Shown here: positions 38,534 to 49,810 of the stretch, one piece after another | Layout of the letters: each line of letters opens with the position of its first letter | Numbering within the stretch: position 1 is the first letter of the stretch | Assembly (NCBI RefSeq): GCF_000300455.3 | Contig: NZ_CP007215.2 | Location: 62,001 to 126,000 of the forward strand | DNA from: Kosakonia sacchari SP1 | GTDB lineage: Bacteria > Pseudomonadota > Gammaproteobacteria > Enterobacterales > Enterobacteriaceae | DNA length: 64,000 nucleotides | Direction: 5' to 3' | Translations under genes and position numbers: made by a program | The notes under the pieces: model-generated | What the model was told of the DNA's origin: nothing | Database searches by the model: none | What the model saw: the letters and a program-made list of their open reading frames with translations, nothing else

Positions 38534-39550
38534 TTACACCAGCTTCGCGCCCTGAGTGTTTACATAAAGAGAATAGACCGAGGTGCTGGAGGCCATAAAC
38601 AGGCGATTGCGCTGTTCGCCGCCAAAGCACAAGTTAGCGCAGCGCTCCGGCAGGTGGATCATCCCAATCGCTTTGCCTTGCGGATTGAACACGCGTACGC
38701 CGTCCAGCTCCTCAGTACCCATTCCCCAGCCACACCACAGATTGCCATGCATATCGATGGCAATGCCGTCTGCCGTGCCGTTACCGCAGTCGATATGTAC
38801 TCGCCGATTTTTTAGCTGATCACCTTCGATATCCCACGCCAGAATTAAACGATTAGGCGTCGCGCGGCTTTCTACCACAAACAGCGTTTTTTCATCCGGC
38901 GAGAAGCAAATGCCGTTTGGACCTTTAACATCGCCCAGCACCACTTCCAGCTTGTGGGTTTCAGGATCCAGGCGGTAAACGTTTTGCGGCAACTGCGGCG
39001 TGGCTTTGTGCCCTTCATAAAAACCGGCGATGCCAAATGGCGGATCGGTAAACCAGATGGAGCCGTCGGATTTCACCGCTATATCGTTCGGTGAATTCAG
39101 CGGCTTGCCGTCATAGCTCTCTGCCAGCACGGTGATCGTGCCGTCATACTCTGTGCGCGTAATGCGGCGGGTATCGTGCTCACAGCTGATTAAACGCCCT
39201 TGTCTGTCACGGGCGTGGCCGTTGGCGTTATTGGAAGGCTGGCGAAAAACACTGGTTGCACCGGTAGCTTCATCCCAGCGCATGACCGCGTTGTTGGGAA
39301 TATCGCTCCACAACAGCATGCGGGTATCGCCAAACCAGACGGGCCCTTCTGCCCAGCGGCATCCGGTGGCTATCTGCTCTACTTTGGCGCTGGAAACCAT
39401 ATAGTCGCGAAAGCTGTCATCCAGCGCGACGATGCTGGGATCGGGATAGCGGGCCGAGGGTGTCCAGGAGGCAATACTCTTTTGACTTAAAAGCAGTGAT
39501 GCGGTGGCAATACCGCTGAGTTTAAGCAGTTCCCGACGTGATGTTGCCAT
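38534..39550 (-). CDS. SMP-30/gluconolactonase-family protein with Tat signal
   Basis: 338-residue six-bladed beta-propeller of the SMP-30/gluconolaconase/LRE family. The twin-arginine signal SRRELLKLSG, with Arg5-Arg6 followed by a hydrophobic run (IATASLLLS), sends it folded to the periplasm. Propeller metal-site motifs are visible: EGPVWFGDTRMLLWSDIPNN (Glu), SPNDIAVKSDGSIWFTDPPFG (Asn, Asp) and PNGICFSPDEKTLFV. It probably hydrolyses a sugar lactone. ATG 39550 is used. It is not part of the E. coli gene order here and lies between pyrE and slmA. Confidence 0.87.
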   Translation of the reverse strand: MATSRRELLKLSGIATASLLLSQKSIASWTPSARYPDPSIVALDDSFRDYMVSSAKVEQIATGCRWAEGPVWFGDTRMLLWSDIPNNAVMRWDEATGATSVFRQPSNNANGHARDRQGRLISCEHDTRRITRTEYDGTITVLAESYDGKPLNSPNDIAVKSDGSIWFTDPPFGIAGFYEGHKATPQLPQNVYRLDPETHKLEVVLGDVKGPNGICFSPDEKTLFVVESRATPNRLILAWDIEGDQLKNRRVHIDCGNGTADGIAIDMHGNLWCGWGMGTEELDGVRVFNPQGKAIGMIHLPERCANLCFGGEQRNRLFMASSTSVYSLYVNTQGAKLV

Positions 39551-39729
39551 CAAGCGTCTCCTTATTTGTAGGGTATTTATGAGGATGTTTCGCTTAAGTG
39601 GAAAGATACTGCCAGAGGGAGGGTAGGGAATCCGCGACGCCGCGACATCTGGCATCTTAACGAATTACGTTGTGCTTTTTCACAGATTGCAGGGAAATGA
39701 GAATGCAGCCACGAGGGCTGCATGAGGTA

Positions 39730-40326
39730 TTACTGTAATTGCGCGGCTAACAGTGGCCAGCGGGCGTCGAAATCTTCGGTCGGACTGTATTTAAACTCAC
39801 TGCGCACAAAGCGCGATAGCATCCCTTCGCAAAACGCCAGCAGCTGGCTTGCCAGTAACGTTTCATCTGTCGCGTAGGCTTCGCCTTCACGCATCTTGCG
39901 TTCGCGCAGCACCTGGCGCAGCTGCGCTTCAATGCGTTCGAAAAGCTGGCTAATGCGCCCTTGCAGGCGATCTTGTTCGAACATCAGCGCGTGGCCGGTC
40001 ATGATGCGTGTCAAACCGGGATTACGTTCACCAAAGCCCAGAATCAGCAGCACAATCAGACGCAGACGCGCAGTGGTGTCTTTCTCGTCTTTTAAAATGA
40101 GGTTGATACGGGTAATCAGGCTATCTTCGATAAATTCAATCAGGCTGTCGAACATGCGCGTTTTACTGGGGAAGTGGCGATACAGCGCCGCTTCAGAAAC
40201 GCCAACGGACGCCGCCAGTTTTGCCGTCGTAATACGCTGGCTTCCATCGCTGGATTCCAGCATCAGCGCCAGAGATTGAAGTATTTCCTCGCGACGATTC
40301 CTTTTCGCAGTTTGTTTTTCTGCCAT
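39730..40326 (-). CDS. slmA: Nucleoid occlusion factor SlmA
   Basis: 198-residue TetR-family DNA-binding protein that binds SBS sites on the chromosome and blocks FtsZ ring assembly over the nucleoid. The N-terminal HTH (about residues 10-56, [15 protein letters not shown]...[25 protein letters not shown]) and the length match the E. coli protein. ATG 40326 is the family start. dut lies upstream in the same direction. Confidence 0.96.
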   Translation of the reverse strand: MAEKQTAKRNRREEILQSLALMLESSDGSQRITTAKLAASVGVSEAALYRHFPSKTRMFDSLIEFIEDSLITRINLILKDEKDTTARLRLIVLLILGFGERNPGLTRIMTGHALMFEQDRLQGRISQLFERIEAQLRQVLRERKMREGEAYATDETLLASQLLAFCEGMLSRFVRSEFKYSPTEDFDARWPLLAAQLQ

Positions 40327-40450
40327 GTTCCAAAATACCCCTGAAAATAAGCACTTGTCAGGCGAGCAACCACAAGGCGACCGCAAACGTAGTGCGTTTG
40401 CGGTGATGTTATCGCGTTATTTCGCCGTGTGATGCGTTAAATAGGGCTGC

Positions 40451-40906
40451 TTATTGGCGCCCGGAATGGCCGAAGCCGCCTTCGCCGCGCTCGGTCGCGT
40501 CGAAAGATTCTACAAGGTTAAATTCCGCCTGAACGACCGGCACAAAGACCATTTGCGCGATGCGTTCACCCGGCACGATGGTAAAACTGTCCTGGCCGCG
40601 GTTCCAGACGGACACCATCAGTTGGCCCTGGTAATCCGAGTCAATCAGCCCCACCAGGTTGCCCAGCACGACGCCATGTTTATGGCCCAGACCAGAGCGC
40701 GGCAGAATGACCGCAGCCAGTGAGGGATCGGCAATATGGATTGCCAGACCCGTCGGCAGCAATGTCGTTGCGCCAGGCGCCAGTTCTACGGCGTCGTCGA
40801 GACAGGCGCGCAGGTCAAGTCCGGCGGAACCGGAGGTGGCATATGTCGGCAGCGGGAATTCCTTGCCAACACGCGGGTCCAGAATCTTAACGTCGATTTT
40901 TTTCAT
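40451..40906 (-). CDS. dut: dUTP diphosphatase
   Basis: 151-residue trimeric dUTPase that hydrolyses dUTP to dUMP and keeps uracil out of DNA. The five motifs are intact: [10 protein letters not shown] (1), [10 protein letters not shown] (2), GLIDSDYQG (3), [10 protein letters not shown] (4), and the C-terminal [10 protein letters not shown] (5). ATG 40906 is used (a second ATG one codon earlier is possible). The start overlaps the end of coaBC by 20 bp, a coupled arrangement as in E. coli. Confidence 0.96.
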   Translation of the reverse strand: MKKIDVKILDPRVGKEFPLPTYATSGSAGLDLRACLDDAVELAPGATTLLPTGLAIHIADPSLAAVILPRSGLGHKHGVVLGNLVGLIDSDYQGQLMVSVWNRGQDSFTIVPGERIAQMVFVPVVQAEFNLVESFDATERGEGGFGHSGRQ

Positions 40907-42101
40907 CATAACGGGTAACGATCTCGTCCAGTAATAGGTGTCCCAGAAGTTCTTTACGCTCCAGCGGCAAGCGTTTGTCGCCATCCTGCCAGAAAAGGTG
41001 TAATGCATTGTTGTCGCTGTTAAACCCCTGATTCGACTGCGAAACATCGTTAGCGCAAATCAGATCAAGGTTTTTGCGGGCGCGTTTTTGCCGGGCATAT
41101 TCTTCCACATTATTTGTTTCGGCAGCAAACCCAACAACATAAGGTCGATGAGCAGAAAGTGCGGCAACGCCAGCGACGATATCCGGGTTTTTCACCATTT
41201 TTATCGTGATTTCATCGCCTTGCTTTTTGATTTTTTCTTCAGCGACGCTGGCGGCGCGATAATCCGCAACGGCGGCGCAGCCGATAAAAATATTCTGCTG
41301 CTGAACGCGGCTCTGAACCGCGGCCTCCATCTCCAGCGCAGTGGTCACATCCACCCGTTGCACCAGCGGCGGCGTTGCCAGCGAAACAGGGCCGGAAACC
41401 AACGTGACATTCGCACCGCGGCTTGCAGCGGCGGCGGCAATGGCGAAGCCCATCTTACCGGAACTGAGATTGGTGATGTAACGCACCGGATCTAACGGTT
41501 CACGCGTCGGACCGGCAGTAATCATGATATTCAGATGTTGCAGATCTTTGACCGGCGAGAAATGCGCGGCGGCCATATCCACAATGGTCAGCGGGTCGAG
41601 CATTCTTCCTGGACCAACATCGCCACAGGCCTGGCTACCGCTGTCCGGGCCCCACAGCAACAGCCCGCGCGAGGCCAGCACCTGCAAATTATGCTGGGTG
41701 GCGGCGGCGCGATACATCTGCTGATTCATTGCGGGAACAACGGCGACAGGCGACGGTGTGGCAAGGCAAATAGTGGAAACCAGATCGTTTGCCATACCGG
41801 CAGCGACGCGGGCGATTAAATCTGCAGTGGCGGGGGCGAGAATCACTAAATCAGCCCATTTGCCCAGCTCAATATGGCCCATTGCCGCTTCAGCGGCGGG
41901 ATCGAGCAAGCTGTCGGAAACCGGATAACCGGAAACGGCCTGCAGGCTCATCGGCGTAATAAAGGCTTTTGCCGCCTCGGTCATTGCGACACGGACTTCC
42001 GCTCCGCGATCGCGCAGACGGCGTACCAGTTCGGGCGCTTTATAGGCCGCAATACCGCCGCTCACGCCGAGGACAATCTTTTTACCCGCCAGACTGATCA
42101 T
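40887..42101 (-). CDS. coaBC: Bifunctional phosphopantothenoylcysteine decarboxylase/phosphopantothenate-cysteine ligase
   Basis: 404-residue two-domain enzyme of coenzyme A synthesis. The N-terminal CoaC domain (about residues 1-190) has the FMN motif [11 protein letters not shown], the catalytic His in [12 protein letters not shown] and PAMNQQMY; the C-terminal CoaB domain has [25 protein letters not shown] and the KxxKK loop near residue 290 (EKIKKQGD). ATG 42101 is used. It is divergent from radC, and dut follows. Confidence 0.96.
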   Translation of the reverse strand: MISLAGKKIVLGVSGGIAAYKAPELVRRLRDRGAEVRVAMTEAAKAFITPMSLQAVSGYPVSDSLLDPAAEAAMGHIELGKWADLVILAPATADLIARVAAGMANDLVSTICLATPSPVAVVPAMNQQMYRAAATQHNLQVLASRGLLLWGPDSGSQACGDVGPGRMLDPLTIVDMAAAHFSPVKDLQHLNIMITAGPTREPLDPVRYITNLSSGKMGFAIAAAAASRGANVTLVSGPVSLATPPLVQRVDVTTALEMEAAVQSRVQQQNIFIGCAAVADYRAASVAEEKIKKQGDEITIKMVKNPDIVAGVAALSAHRPYVVGFAAETNNVEEYARQKRARKNLDLICANDVSQSNQGFNSDNNALHLFWQDGDKRLPLERKELLGHLLLDEIVTRYDEKNRR

Positions 42102-42271
42102 GATTCTTTCCTGTTGAATTTCACCAGAAGCTGGGCATTTTATCACAATCCTGGTGTTGTCGTGCTGTTGCCCACAAACCACTTTGCGAGGTGCTACGCA
42201 GAGATATGACTCCCTGGTCGAAGCGAGATGGCAGCTATGGCAGCATTGGCGAGAGCGAAGGAGAAATGAAT

Positions 42272-42940
42272 ATGGATATTGTTTTTACGCCCCAGAAACC
42301 GCGTGAAAAGATGATGAAGTTCGGTATTGAGTCACTGACTGACGTGGAACTCCTGGCGCTTTTTTTGCGCACCGGAACACAGGGAAAGAGCGTGCTCACC
42401 GTGGCGCGTGAAATGCTTAAGCAGTTTGGTTCGCTGTATACGCTGCTCTCCGCCGATCTCGATGATTTTAAGGAGGTGCATGGCATTGGCCTTGCCAAAT
42501 ATGCCCAATTGCGGGGTATCGGTGAACTGGCGCGGCGCTATTATAATGCGCGCCTGCTGGAAGAGAGCTCACTGCTGAGCCCGGAAATGACGCGCGAGTT
42601 TTTACAAAGCCAGCTTGCGGGCGAAGAGCGCGAGATCTTTATGGTGATCCTGTTGGATAACCAGAACCGGATACTCAAACATTGTCGGCTTTTTTCCGGC
42701 ACGATTAACCAGGTTGAGGTGCATCCGCGAGAAATTTTGCGTGAAGCGTTAAAAGTCAATGCGGCCGCCGTGATCCTCGCGCATAATCACCCCTCTGGTA
42801 ACGCTGAGCCGAGCAAAGCGGACAGGCAGATCACCGAACGGGTAATAAAATGCTGCCAGTTCATGGACATCCGGGTGCTCGATCATCTGGTTATTGGCCG
42901 CGGTGAGTACGTTTCTTTTGCCGAACGTGGTTGGATTTAG
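42272..42940 (+). CDS. radC: RadC-family protein
   Basis: 222-residue protein, same length as E. coli RadC (YicR). The N-terminal UPF0758 helix-hairpin-helix region (about residues 1-100, [16 protein letters not shown]-like) precedes a JAMM/MPN+ metalloprotease-like domain with the metal motif [14 protein letters not shown] and the preceding catalytic Glu region. Once linked to DNA repair, the role is now doubtful. ATG 42272 fits the GGAG eight bases upstream; the upstream in-frame extension is rejected. Confidence 0.93.
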   Translation: MDIVFTPQKPREKMMKFGIESLTDVELLALFLRTGTQGKSVLTVAREMLKQFGSLYTLLSADLDDFKEVHGIGLAKYAQLRGIGELARRYYNARLLEESSLLSPEMTREFLQSQLAGEEREIFMVILLDNQNRILKHCRLFSGTINQVEVHPREILREALKVNAAAVILAHNHPSGNAEPSKADRQITERVIKCCQFMDIRVLDHLVIGRGEYVSFAERGWI

Positions 42941-42982
42941 ACCACTTTGCGCGATCCATCGGGATCTTTGTCTGTTCGGGAC

Positions 42983-43011
42983 TTGAGCACACCGCCGACT
43001 CAGCGTATACT
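42983..43011 (+). promoter_or_regulatory. Sigma-70 promoter of rpmBG
   Basis: -35 TTGAGC (42983-42988), 17-bp spacer, -10 TATACT (43006-43011), leaving a structured untranslated leader of about 140 nt before rpmB. Confidence 0.75.
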
Positions 43012-43135
43012 ACGCCACCTTTGAGAATCTCGGGTTTGGCATTTGGGCCTGGCAATCGAGAGTTCACATAGAACTGCGATGACCGGGCTGTAAAGCCTGA
43101 CGAGGCGCCGATACCCCATACGAAGCTCGAGCTAA

Positions 43136-43393
<258 letters not shown>

Positions 43394-43410
43394 GTACTTA
43401 AAGGATATAA

Positions 43411-43581
<171 letters not shown>

Positions 43582-43598
43582 TTTTAGTTTTCTTGCAC

Positions 43599-43624
43599 AA
43601 AAACCCCGCTCTGTCGGGGTTTTT
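43599..43624 (+). terminator. Rho-independent terminator of rpmBG
   Basis: AAAAACCCCG pairs with CGGGGTTTTT across a 6-nt loop, 17 bp past the rpmG stop. Confidence 0.85.
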
Positions 43625-43656
43625 GCATTTCTGACCACCCATAAACCGGAGACGAG

Positions 43657-44466
43657 ATGCCTGAATTACCCGAAGTCGAAACCAGCCGCAGAGGTATTGA
43701 ACCGCACCTTGTTGGCGAAACCATTCTTCACGCGGTGGTGCGCAACGGGCGATTGCGCTGGCCGGTTTCCGAAGAGATCCACAGCCTGAGCGACAAACCG
43801 GTACTGAGCGTTCAGCGCCGCGCCAAATATTTGCTGCTCGAATTGCCCGACGGCTGGATCATTATTCACCTTGGCATGTCCGGTAGCCTGCGTATTCTTC
43901 CCCATGAGCTGCCTGCTGAAAAACACGACCACGTCGATTTAGTGATGAGCAACGGCAAAGTGCTGCGCTACACCGATCCACGTCGTTTTGGCGCGTGGCT
44001 GTGGACGAAAGAGCTGGAAGGCCACAATGTACTGGCGCATCTCGGCCCGGAACCGCTCAGCGACGTTTTCAACGCTGAATATTTCCAGCAGAAATGCGCG
44101 AAGAAGAAAACCGCCATTAAACCCTGGCTCATGGATAACAAGCTGGTGGTCGGCGTGGGGAATATCTACGCCAGCGAATCGCTGTTTGCTGCCGGGATCC
44201 ATCCCGATCGGCTGGCTTCATCACTCTCGGCGCAGGAGTGCGAAATTCTGGTGCGGGTGATCAAAGCGGTGCTGCTTCGCTCTATCGAACAGGGCGGAAC
44301 CACGCTAAAAGACTTTTTGCAAAGCGACGGTAAACCGGGTTATTTCGCTCAGGAGTTGCAGGTATATGGTCGGGAAGGGGAACCTTGTCGCGTCTGCGGC
44401 ACGCCGATTGTTGCCGCAAAGCATGCACAGCGTTCAACGTTTTACTGCCGACGCTGCCAGAAATAA
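43657..44466 (+). CDS. mutM: Formamidopyrimidine-DNA glycosylase
   Basis: 269-residue bifunctional glycosylase/AP lyase that removes 8-oxoguanine and formamidopyrimidines. The N-terminal catalytic proline and glutamate are in MPELPEVE; the beta-hairpin HLGMSG segment is near residue 70; the helix-two-turn-helix [20 protein letters not shown] follows and the C-terminal zinc finger has four cysteines (CRVCG...YCRRCQ). Follows rpmBG, as in E. coli, and converges on coaD. Confidence 0.97.
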   Translation: MPELPEVETSRRGIEPHLVGETILHAVVRNGRLRWPVSEEIHSLSDKPVLSVQRRAKYLLLELPDGWIIIHLGMSGSLRILPHELPAEKHDHVDLVMSNGKVLRYTDPRRFGAWLWTKELEGHNVLAHLGPEPLSDVFNAEYFQQKCAKKKTAIKPWLMDNKLVVGVGNIYASESLFAAGIHPDRLASSLSAQECEILVRVIKAVLLRSIEQGGTTLKDFLQSDGKPGYFAQELQVYGREGEPCRVCGTPIVAAKHAQRSTFYCRRCQK

Positions 44467-44477
44467 GGGTCAGAAGC

Positions 44478-44960
<483 letters not shown>

Positions 44961-45731
44961 TTATTCTTTCTCTGAATAACCGTGGTTCAGCGCCCACAGC
45001 TCGGTGTATTTATTGAAAGTATACTGCGCGTTAACCACTGCCAGCAGCCAGCCCTGTTTTCCATCCAGCATGCCGCCGCGCAGCAATAATGTTTTGACGA
45101 ATGCGCCCAAAGTATGCGCGAAAATCCCCGGTAGCGACGTTTTTTTACCGCGCTGATGGCGTTCCTGCGCCCACGCCGTGGCGTAATTCAACTGTTTACG
45201 CTGAAAGCTGGCGAAATCCCGGCAGGTCAGATGCAGCAAATCACCACTGAGCGCAATGACCGGCGCTTGCGGTGCATCCAGCGATTCATGTACCAGATTG
45301 CCGTTGTACTGATAGCGCTCACGCTCGTACAAGCGGGTAACGCGATCCGGATACCAGCCGCTGTGGCGCATAAAGCGACCAAGGAAATAATTACGGCGGG
45401 AAATGCTATAAACGGCCCCCGGCTGCGGTGCGGCGAGCGTCACGCGAATGTGCTCTGCGAGTTCCGGGGTGACGCGCTCGTCGGTATCGAGCATTAGAAC
45501 GTAATCGCCGCTGGCGTAGCGCTGTGCCAGCTGACGCTGTACGCCGTAACCCGACCAGTCGGTATGGGTGAAGACTTTGGCGCCCGCGCGGCTGGCAATG
45601 CCTACCGTGTCGTCGCTGCTGCCGGAATCCAGCAGCACAATTTCATCCGCCCAGGCAATGGATGCCAGACAATCGGGCAGTAGATCCGCCGCGTTTTTGG
45701 CGATCATCACCACCGACAAACGTTTGGACAT
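44961..45731 (-). CDS. waaE: LPS core beta-1,4-glucosyltransferase WaaE (GT2)
   Basis: 256-residue family-2 glycosyltransferase. GT-A features: [20 protein letters not shown] near the start and the metal motif LDTDERV at about residue 90. In Klebsiella and Serratia, WaaE adds glucose beta-1,4 to L-glycero-D-manno-heptose I of the inner core. Position directly between waaA and coaD is diagnostic of that core type; E. coli K-12 has no such gene here. It overlaps waaA by one base. Confidence 0.88.
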   Translation of the reverse strand: MSKRLSVVMIAKNAADLLPDCLASIAWADEIVLLDSGSSDDTVGIASRAGAKVFTHTDWSGYGVQRQLAQRYASGDYVLMLDTDERVTPELAEHIRVTLAAPQPGAVYSISRRNYFLGRFMRHSGWYPDRVTRLYERERYQYNGNLVHESLDAPQAPVIALSGDLLHLTCRDFASFQRKQLNYATAWAQERHQRGKKTSLPGIFAHTLGAFVKTLLLRGGMLDGKQGWLLAVVNAQYTFNKYTELWALNHGYSEKE

Positions 45732-47005
45732 TAATGGCTCCGCTGAGGCAAATACGGTTGCAGAAGTTGCAGCAGACGCGCGAGCGCGCCCTGGTTCTGG
45801 TGCAGCACTTCCACCGCGTGGCGACCGTACCATAAACGGTAATCTTCATCCGTCAGCAGGGTCGACACCTCTTTCACCAGCGAATCCGCATCGGTGACGG
45901 TGATCAGCCCTTCCGCTTCCTGCAGGCGTGCACAGATATCTTTGAAATTAAACGTATGCGGCCCCATCAGCACGGGAATAGCGTGTGCAGCAGGCTCCAG
46001 CGGGTTGTGGCCGCCGCGTTCGACCAGGCTGCCACCGACAAACGCCAGATCGGCAATGCCGTAAAGTAGCATCAGCTCGCCCATGGTATCGCCAATCACC
46101 ACCTGTGTGCTGCTGGACGGGATTTCGCCCGAGCTGCGTAAGGTGTAGCTGAACCCGGCTTTCTGCGTCAAATTGCGCGCATCCTGGAAGCGTTCCGGGT
46201 GGCGAGGCACCAGGATCAGCAGTAAATCAGGGAAAGTTTCCAGCAGCTTGCGGTGCGCCTGTAAAATAATCGCCTCTTCGCCGTCGTGCGTGCTGGTGGC
46301 AATCCACACCTGGCGGCGTGGTGCCCACTGGCGGCGCAGCGTTATTGCGCGGGCAGCGAGTTCTGGCGTTACGGAGATATCAAATTTCAGGCTGCCGGTC
46401 ACGGTCAACTGGCTGCGCTTTAAGCCCAATTGTAAAAAGCGGTCGGCATCTTCCTGGTTTTGCGCTGCAATCAGCGTGATTTTGCTCAGCAGTCGGCGCA
46501 TGAATTTGCCTAACTTGCCATAACCTTTTGCCGAGCGTTCTGACAGTCGCGCGTTAGCGATAACCAGTGGAATTTGGCGCGCTTTCAGCGCGGAGATCAT
46601 GTTCGGCCACAGTTCGGTTTCCATCACGATCACCAGCTTCGGGCGAACATTGTTGAGAAAACGGTTCATGGCGCAGGGCAGATCGTACGGGAGATAAACA
46701 TGATGTACGTCTTTGCCGAACGCCGACATCACCCGTTCTGAGCCGGTTGGCGTCATGGTGGTCACGGTGATGGGCAGCGAAGGGTAACGATGGCGCAGCG
46801 CGCGTACCAGCGGGATCGCCGCCAGCGTTTCTCCCACGGAGACGGAATGCAGCAGAATACCGTCTGGCTTCACTTTGTTACGACAAAAACCATAGCGTTC
46901 AGCCCAGCGTTTGCGGTAAGCAGGGGCTTTGCGGCTGCGAAGTAATAATCGCAACCACACCAGAGGCTGAATTAAGTAAAGCAGGGTGGTATACAGCAAT
47001 TCCAA
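45731..47005 (-). CDS. waaA: Kdo transferase WaaA
   Basis: 424-residue inner-membrane-associated bifunctional 3-deoxy-D-manno-octulosonate transferase, adding two Kdo residues to lipid A precursor. An N-terminal hydrophobic anchor is followed by [23 protein letters not shown] and, in the C-terminal half, the CMP-Kdo region [31 protein letters not shown]. The start TTG 47005 is preferred because it aligns with E. coli WaaA (425 residues), with GGATAG a few bases upstream; an ATG at 47050 would add 15 unrelated residues. Confidence 0.93.
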   Translation of the reverse strand: MELLYTTLLYLIQPLVWLRLLLRSRKAPAYRKRWAERYGFCRNKVKPDGILLHSVSVGETLAAIPLVRALRHRYPSLPITVTTMTPTGSERVMSAFGKDVHHVYLPYDLPCAMNRFLNNVRPKLVIVMETELWPNMISALKARQIPLVIANARLSERSAKGYGKLGKFMRRLLSKITLIAAQNQEDADRFLQLGLKRSQLTVTGSLKFDISVTPELAARAITLRRQWAPRRQVWIATSTHDGEEAIILQAHRKLLETFPDLLLILVPRHPERFQDARNLTQKAGFSYTLRSSGEIPSSSTQVVIGDTMGELMLLYGIADLAFVGGSLVERGGHNPLEPAAHAIPVLMGPHTFNFKDICARLQEAEGLITVTDADSLVKEVSTLLTDEDYRLWYGRHAVEVLHQNQGALARLLQLLQPYLPQRSH

Positions 47006-47142
47006 GCGACTATCCGTTTTTTTAAGATTCGGCGGGCAAATTCTAAGCATTTAGGGCGGTTAAAGCTATACCTTTGGCGCGCAAGCCACTTCTTTTGAGG
47101 GCGTAACGTCCTGTAGGGAAATGATTCTGGTGGGAAATTAAG

Positions 47143-47166
47143 AAAAGGCGGGCATTTCTGCCCGCC
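47143..47166 (-). terminator. Terminator of the phosphoethanolamine transferase gene
   Basis: On the minus strand GGCGGGCA-GAAA-TGCCCGCC followed by TTTTCTTAATTT; perfect 8-bp stem 12 bp past the stop. It separates waaA transcription from the upstream cluster. Confidence 0.8.
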
Positions 47167-47177
47167 CAACGCGGTGA

Positions 47178-48812
47178 TTATGGTTTAACGTCCGAAAGGG
47201 AATCCAGATGATAAGTCACTTTTTCGGAAAGGCCGCGGATATCGCCCCCGGTGATGTAGTAGCTGTCATCTTTTTGATTGGGGTTGCTCACATCAAAACC
47301 GATCATTTTGTTTATCAAAGTTGCCAATTGGTAATGGTTGCGTGGCGCTTGTGGCGAAATAGCGCTTAGCGACATTGTGGGGTCGTTACTGAAATAGATA
47401 AACGGCACTTCTGCGATCGGCATTTCAACGACCGAATGCCCAAATAAACCGCCTTCTCCAACCCGCTCGCCGTGGTCGGAAGTAATAAAGACCAGCACTG
47501 GTAGCTTCGATTTCGCCATAACAGTACGGATGGCGGATGCCAACTCTTTGTCATAAAAGCGCACAGCGTCGTCATATTCATTTTTCTTCTGCGCCACGGT
47601 GTCGCTGAGCGCAGGCGTTGAGAATTTAGCAAACCCTTGCGGGATATTACTATCGTAAGGAATATGTGGTGCACGGCTGTTTAAAACCATCAAGAATGGC
47701 TTATCCCAATTCATTCCCGCATCTTCAACCGACGGAGTTAACACTTGATCCGCACCGATGTCGGGTGCCGGGCGAATCTGCGTGTCTTCCCAGAGATCGA
47801 TATCGTGAATACCAATCCAGTTACTCAAGCCTTCAAGCCCTTGCGCTGAAATGAACGCAGTCTCAAACCCCTGTTTGTTCGCGTTAGCGAAAATATTGGT
47901 CGCTTTTGACTTGTACGCAAAATAGTTGTCTGGCTCACGCAAATTATTCACCAGCATCGGGATCGCGACACGGGTAGAAACGGCATTGGAGACGATCAGT
48001 TTGCTACTGCCATGATATTGCTCCATCAATGCCTTCAGCTCCGGCGTCGTATCGCGCTCATAGCCAAGAGCACTGATACGGTGCGGATTCAGGCTTTCGC
48101 CAATCGCCAGAATGATTGAGTATTTACCAAACCGGAAATCACTTCTTGGTGCCACCTGATAAGGCTCGTAACTCGCTATATTCTGATTCTCACCGGATAT
48201 GGCTTCAGGGATCAGGCGCATGGCGCTGAAGCTTACCGCAGACAAACCATTACGTAGCAATGAGTGGCGCAGATCCGGGTTGAATTTATACATCTGCCCA
48301 TCTTTGGCCTTATAAAACTGACCGACAAACATTATCGTAATGGCTAACAGGCACGGTACCGCCAGTGAATTTCGCCACTGCGGCGCAAGGCGGCGAGTAA
48401 AACCGAGAATGAAGACAAGCGCGATCGCCAGGATAGAAAAGAAAATCCCCAGTGAACCCAGGCTGTCAAGCATGCCTCTGGCGATATCGTTTGTTTCAAC
48501 AAAAGCCAGCCAGACTTCGCTTGGCCCATAGAACTGACCATAAAATTGATAGTAAATGGCCTCTGTAACCTGAATGATAAAGGTTACGGACAGCAATAAA
48601 CGCGTAATGATGAAACGCGCGCTGATAGCGGCCAGCAGAGCAATGATAAGATAAAGCGCAATATCATCACTTTTGGGGCGATAGACATGATCCTTCGCGA
48701 TAACAATGAGTTCAGAAAAAGAAAAAAGCACTACAAAAGATAACGTCAGGAGCAGAGTCCGTACGCTATCGCGCCCCAATTTCCCGTGGGCCGATAAAGA
48801 CTTACTTAACAT
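47178..48812 (-). CDS. Phosphoethanolamine transferase, EptA/EptC (CptA)-like
   Basis: 544-residue inner-membrane sulfatase-fold enzyme that transfers phosphoethanolamine from phosphatidylethanolamine to LPS. Five N-terminal membrane helices (to about residue 165) precede a periplasmic catalytic domain: metal ligand Glu in ILAIGESLNPHR, likely nucleophile Thr in NAVSTRVAIPML, and Asp-His in FITSDHGERVGEGG. The gene sits in the LPS core cluster but is more AT-rich than its neighbours, suggesting separate acquisition. Likely target is core heptose or Kdo; it could also affect polymyxin sensitivity. Which is not determined. Confidence 0.85.
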   Translation of the reverse strand: MLSKSLSAHGKLGRDSVRTLLLTLSFVVLFSFSELIVIAKDHVYRPKSDDIALYLIIALLAAISARFIITRLLLSVTFIIQVTEAIYYQFYGQFYGPSEVWLAFVETNDIARGMLDSLGSLGIFFSILAIALVFILGFTRRLAPQWRNSLAVPCLLAITIMFVGQFYKAKDGQMYKFNPDLRHSLLRNGLSAVSFSAMRLIPEAISGENQNIASYEPYQVAPRSDFRFGKYSIILAIGESLNPHRISALGYERDTTPELKALMEQYHGSSKLIVSNAVSTRVAIPMLVNNLREPDNYFAYKSKATNIFANANKQGFETAFISAQGLEGLSNWIGIHDIDLWEDTQIRPAPDIGADQVLTPSVEDAGMNWDKPFLMVLNSRAPHIPYDSNIPQGFAKFSTPALSDTVAQKKNEYDDAVRFYDKELASAIRTVMAKSKLPVLVFITSDHGERVGEGGLFGHSVVEMPIAEVPFIYFSNDPTMSLSAISPQAPRNHYQLATLINKMIGFDVSNPNQKDDSYYITGGDIRGLSEKVTYHLDSLSDVKP

Positions 48813-48831
48813 TTAACTACCTGGCTTTTTA

Positions 48832-49803
48832 TTAAAACTTCCTGGTAAGCGGACGAATCGCCTTACTCAATACGAAGCGCAAAGCGCGCCCGGCGGTAGT
48901 GCGGTTGTGTAGCCCTTTTTTCCAGATACTTTCAAACAAGGCATTCCAGTTAGCTGCAACAGCTTCATGGGAATGCGCAAGTCGCCGTTTTTCTCCTTGT
49001 TCACGCATGCGGGCAAACAAGTCAGGAGAATTTTTCAACTTCATAATGGCGGCAAAGGTTTCATCGGGCGTTTTGGCGATCAAATAATCCAGTTCGCTTT
49101 CGCGTATAGCCCGGAAAGAAGGTTCGTCATCGCAGATCATGACGGTTTTGCCCAGCCAACTATTAATTAATTTACTGGCCGGTTTACGCGCCAGTCGGTG
49201 ATCGTGGTTTTTGCGAAAGCTCAGACATACGTCCACATCGCGGTAATCTGTCCAGTTATCAAACGAGATGCGCAGCGTAATACCTTGATCTGCCAGCCGC
49301 TGTTTAAATTTTTCGGTCTGGTATGCCTCCGGAAGGCTGTCTTTACTGCCGAAGTAGGCGACGGTATGCACGGTGTTATCGTCACGTTCACGCGGTTGCA
49401 AACCCGGTTGAGGCCAATGTGGGATGAATATTCGCCCTGGTGTCGATAAGACCGCCGGATTTTGTTCAACCACATAATCTGCGCCGAGCACGGGCGGGCG
49501 GTCGGTCCTGGCGACAACAGTAAGACCATTCCACGGTTTTATCCGATAACCGAAATGATCGTTATGAAGCAAATTAATGGCGTCTGCACGGCACTCAGTG
49601 CCCCATGAAAAAGCTATTTCGCCAGGGTAGTAATAATTCAGGCTGAGCATGGTCTGAAATGTCCATACACCCCGGCCTCCGCAATAAAACCGTTGGGGAA
49701 TATCATCCGGATTGACGCTTTCATCCATCAGGGTCTGAAAATCGGCAAAATTTGTCGCGATAAAGTCGTCATGTGAGACGATATGTAACCTAAATTTGGT
49801 CAT
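48832..49803 (-). CDS. Putative LPS core glycosyltransferase
   Basis: 323-residue protein. No GT-A DxD or Walker motif; the C-terminal half has the GT-B sugar-nucleotide pattern seen in glycosyltransferases (SKLINSWLGKTVMICDDEPSFRAIRESELDYLI near residue 212, followed by a C-terminal helix MREQGEKRRLAHSHE). The N-terminal half is not recognised. It lies between the phosphoethanolamine transferase and a GT2 gene in the core cluster, so it probably adds an outer-core sugar. Sugar and linkage unknown. Confidence 0.65.
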   Translation of the reverse strand: MTKFRLHIVSHDDFIATNFADFQTLMDESVNPDDIPQRFYCGGRGVWTFQTMLSLNYYYPGEIAFSWGTECRADAINLLHNDHFGYRIKPWNGLTVVARTDRPPVLGADYVVEQNPAVLSTPGRIFIPHWPQPGLQPRERDDNTVHTVAYFGSKDSLPEAYQTEKFKQRLADQGITLRISFDNWTDYRDVDVCLSFRKNHDHRLARKPASKLINSWLGKTVMICDDEPSFRAIRESELDYLIAKTPDETFAAIMKLKNSPDLFARMREQGEKRRLAHSHEAVAANWNALFESIWKKGLHNRTTAGRALRFVLSKAIRPLTRKF

Positions 49804-49810
49804 AGTTTAG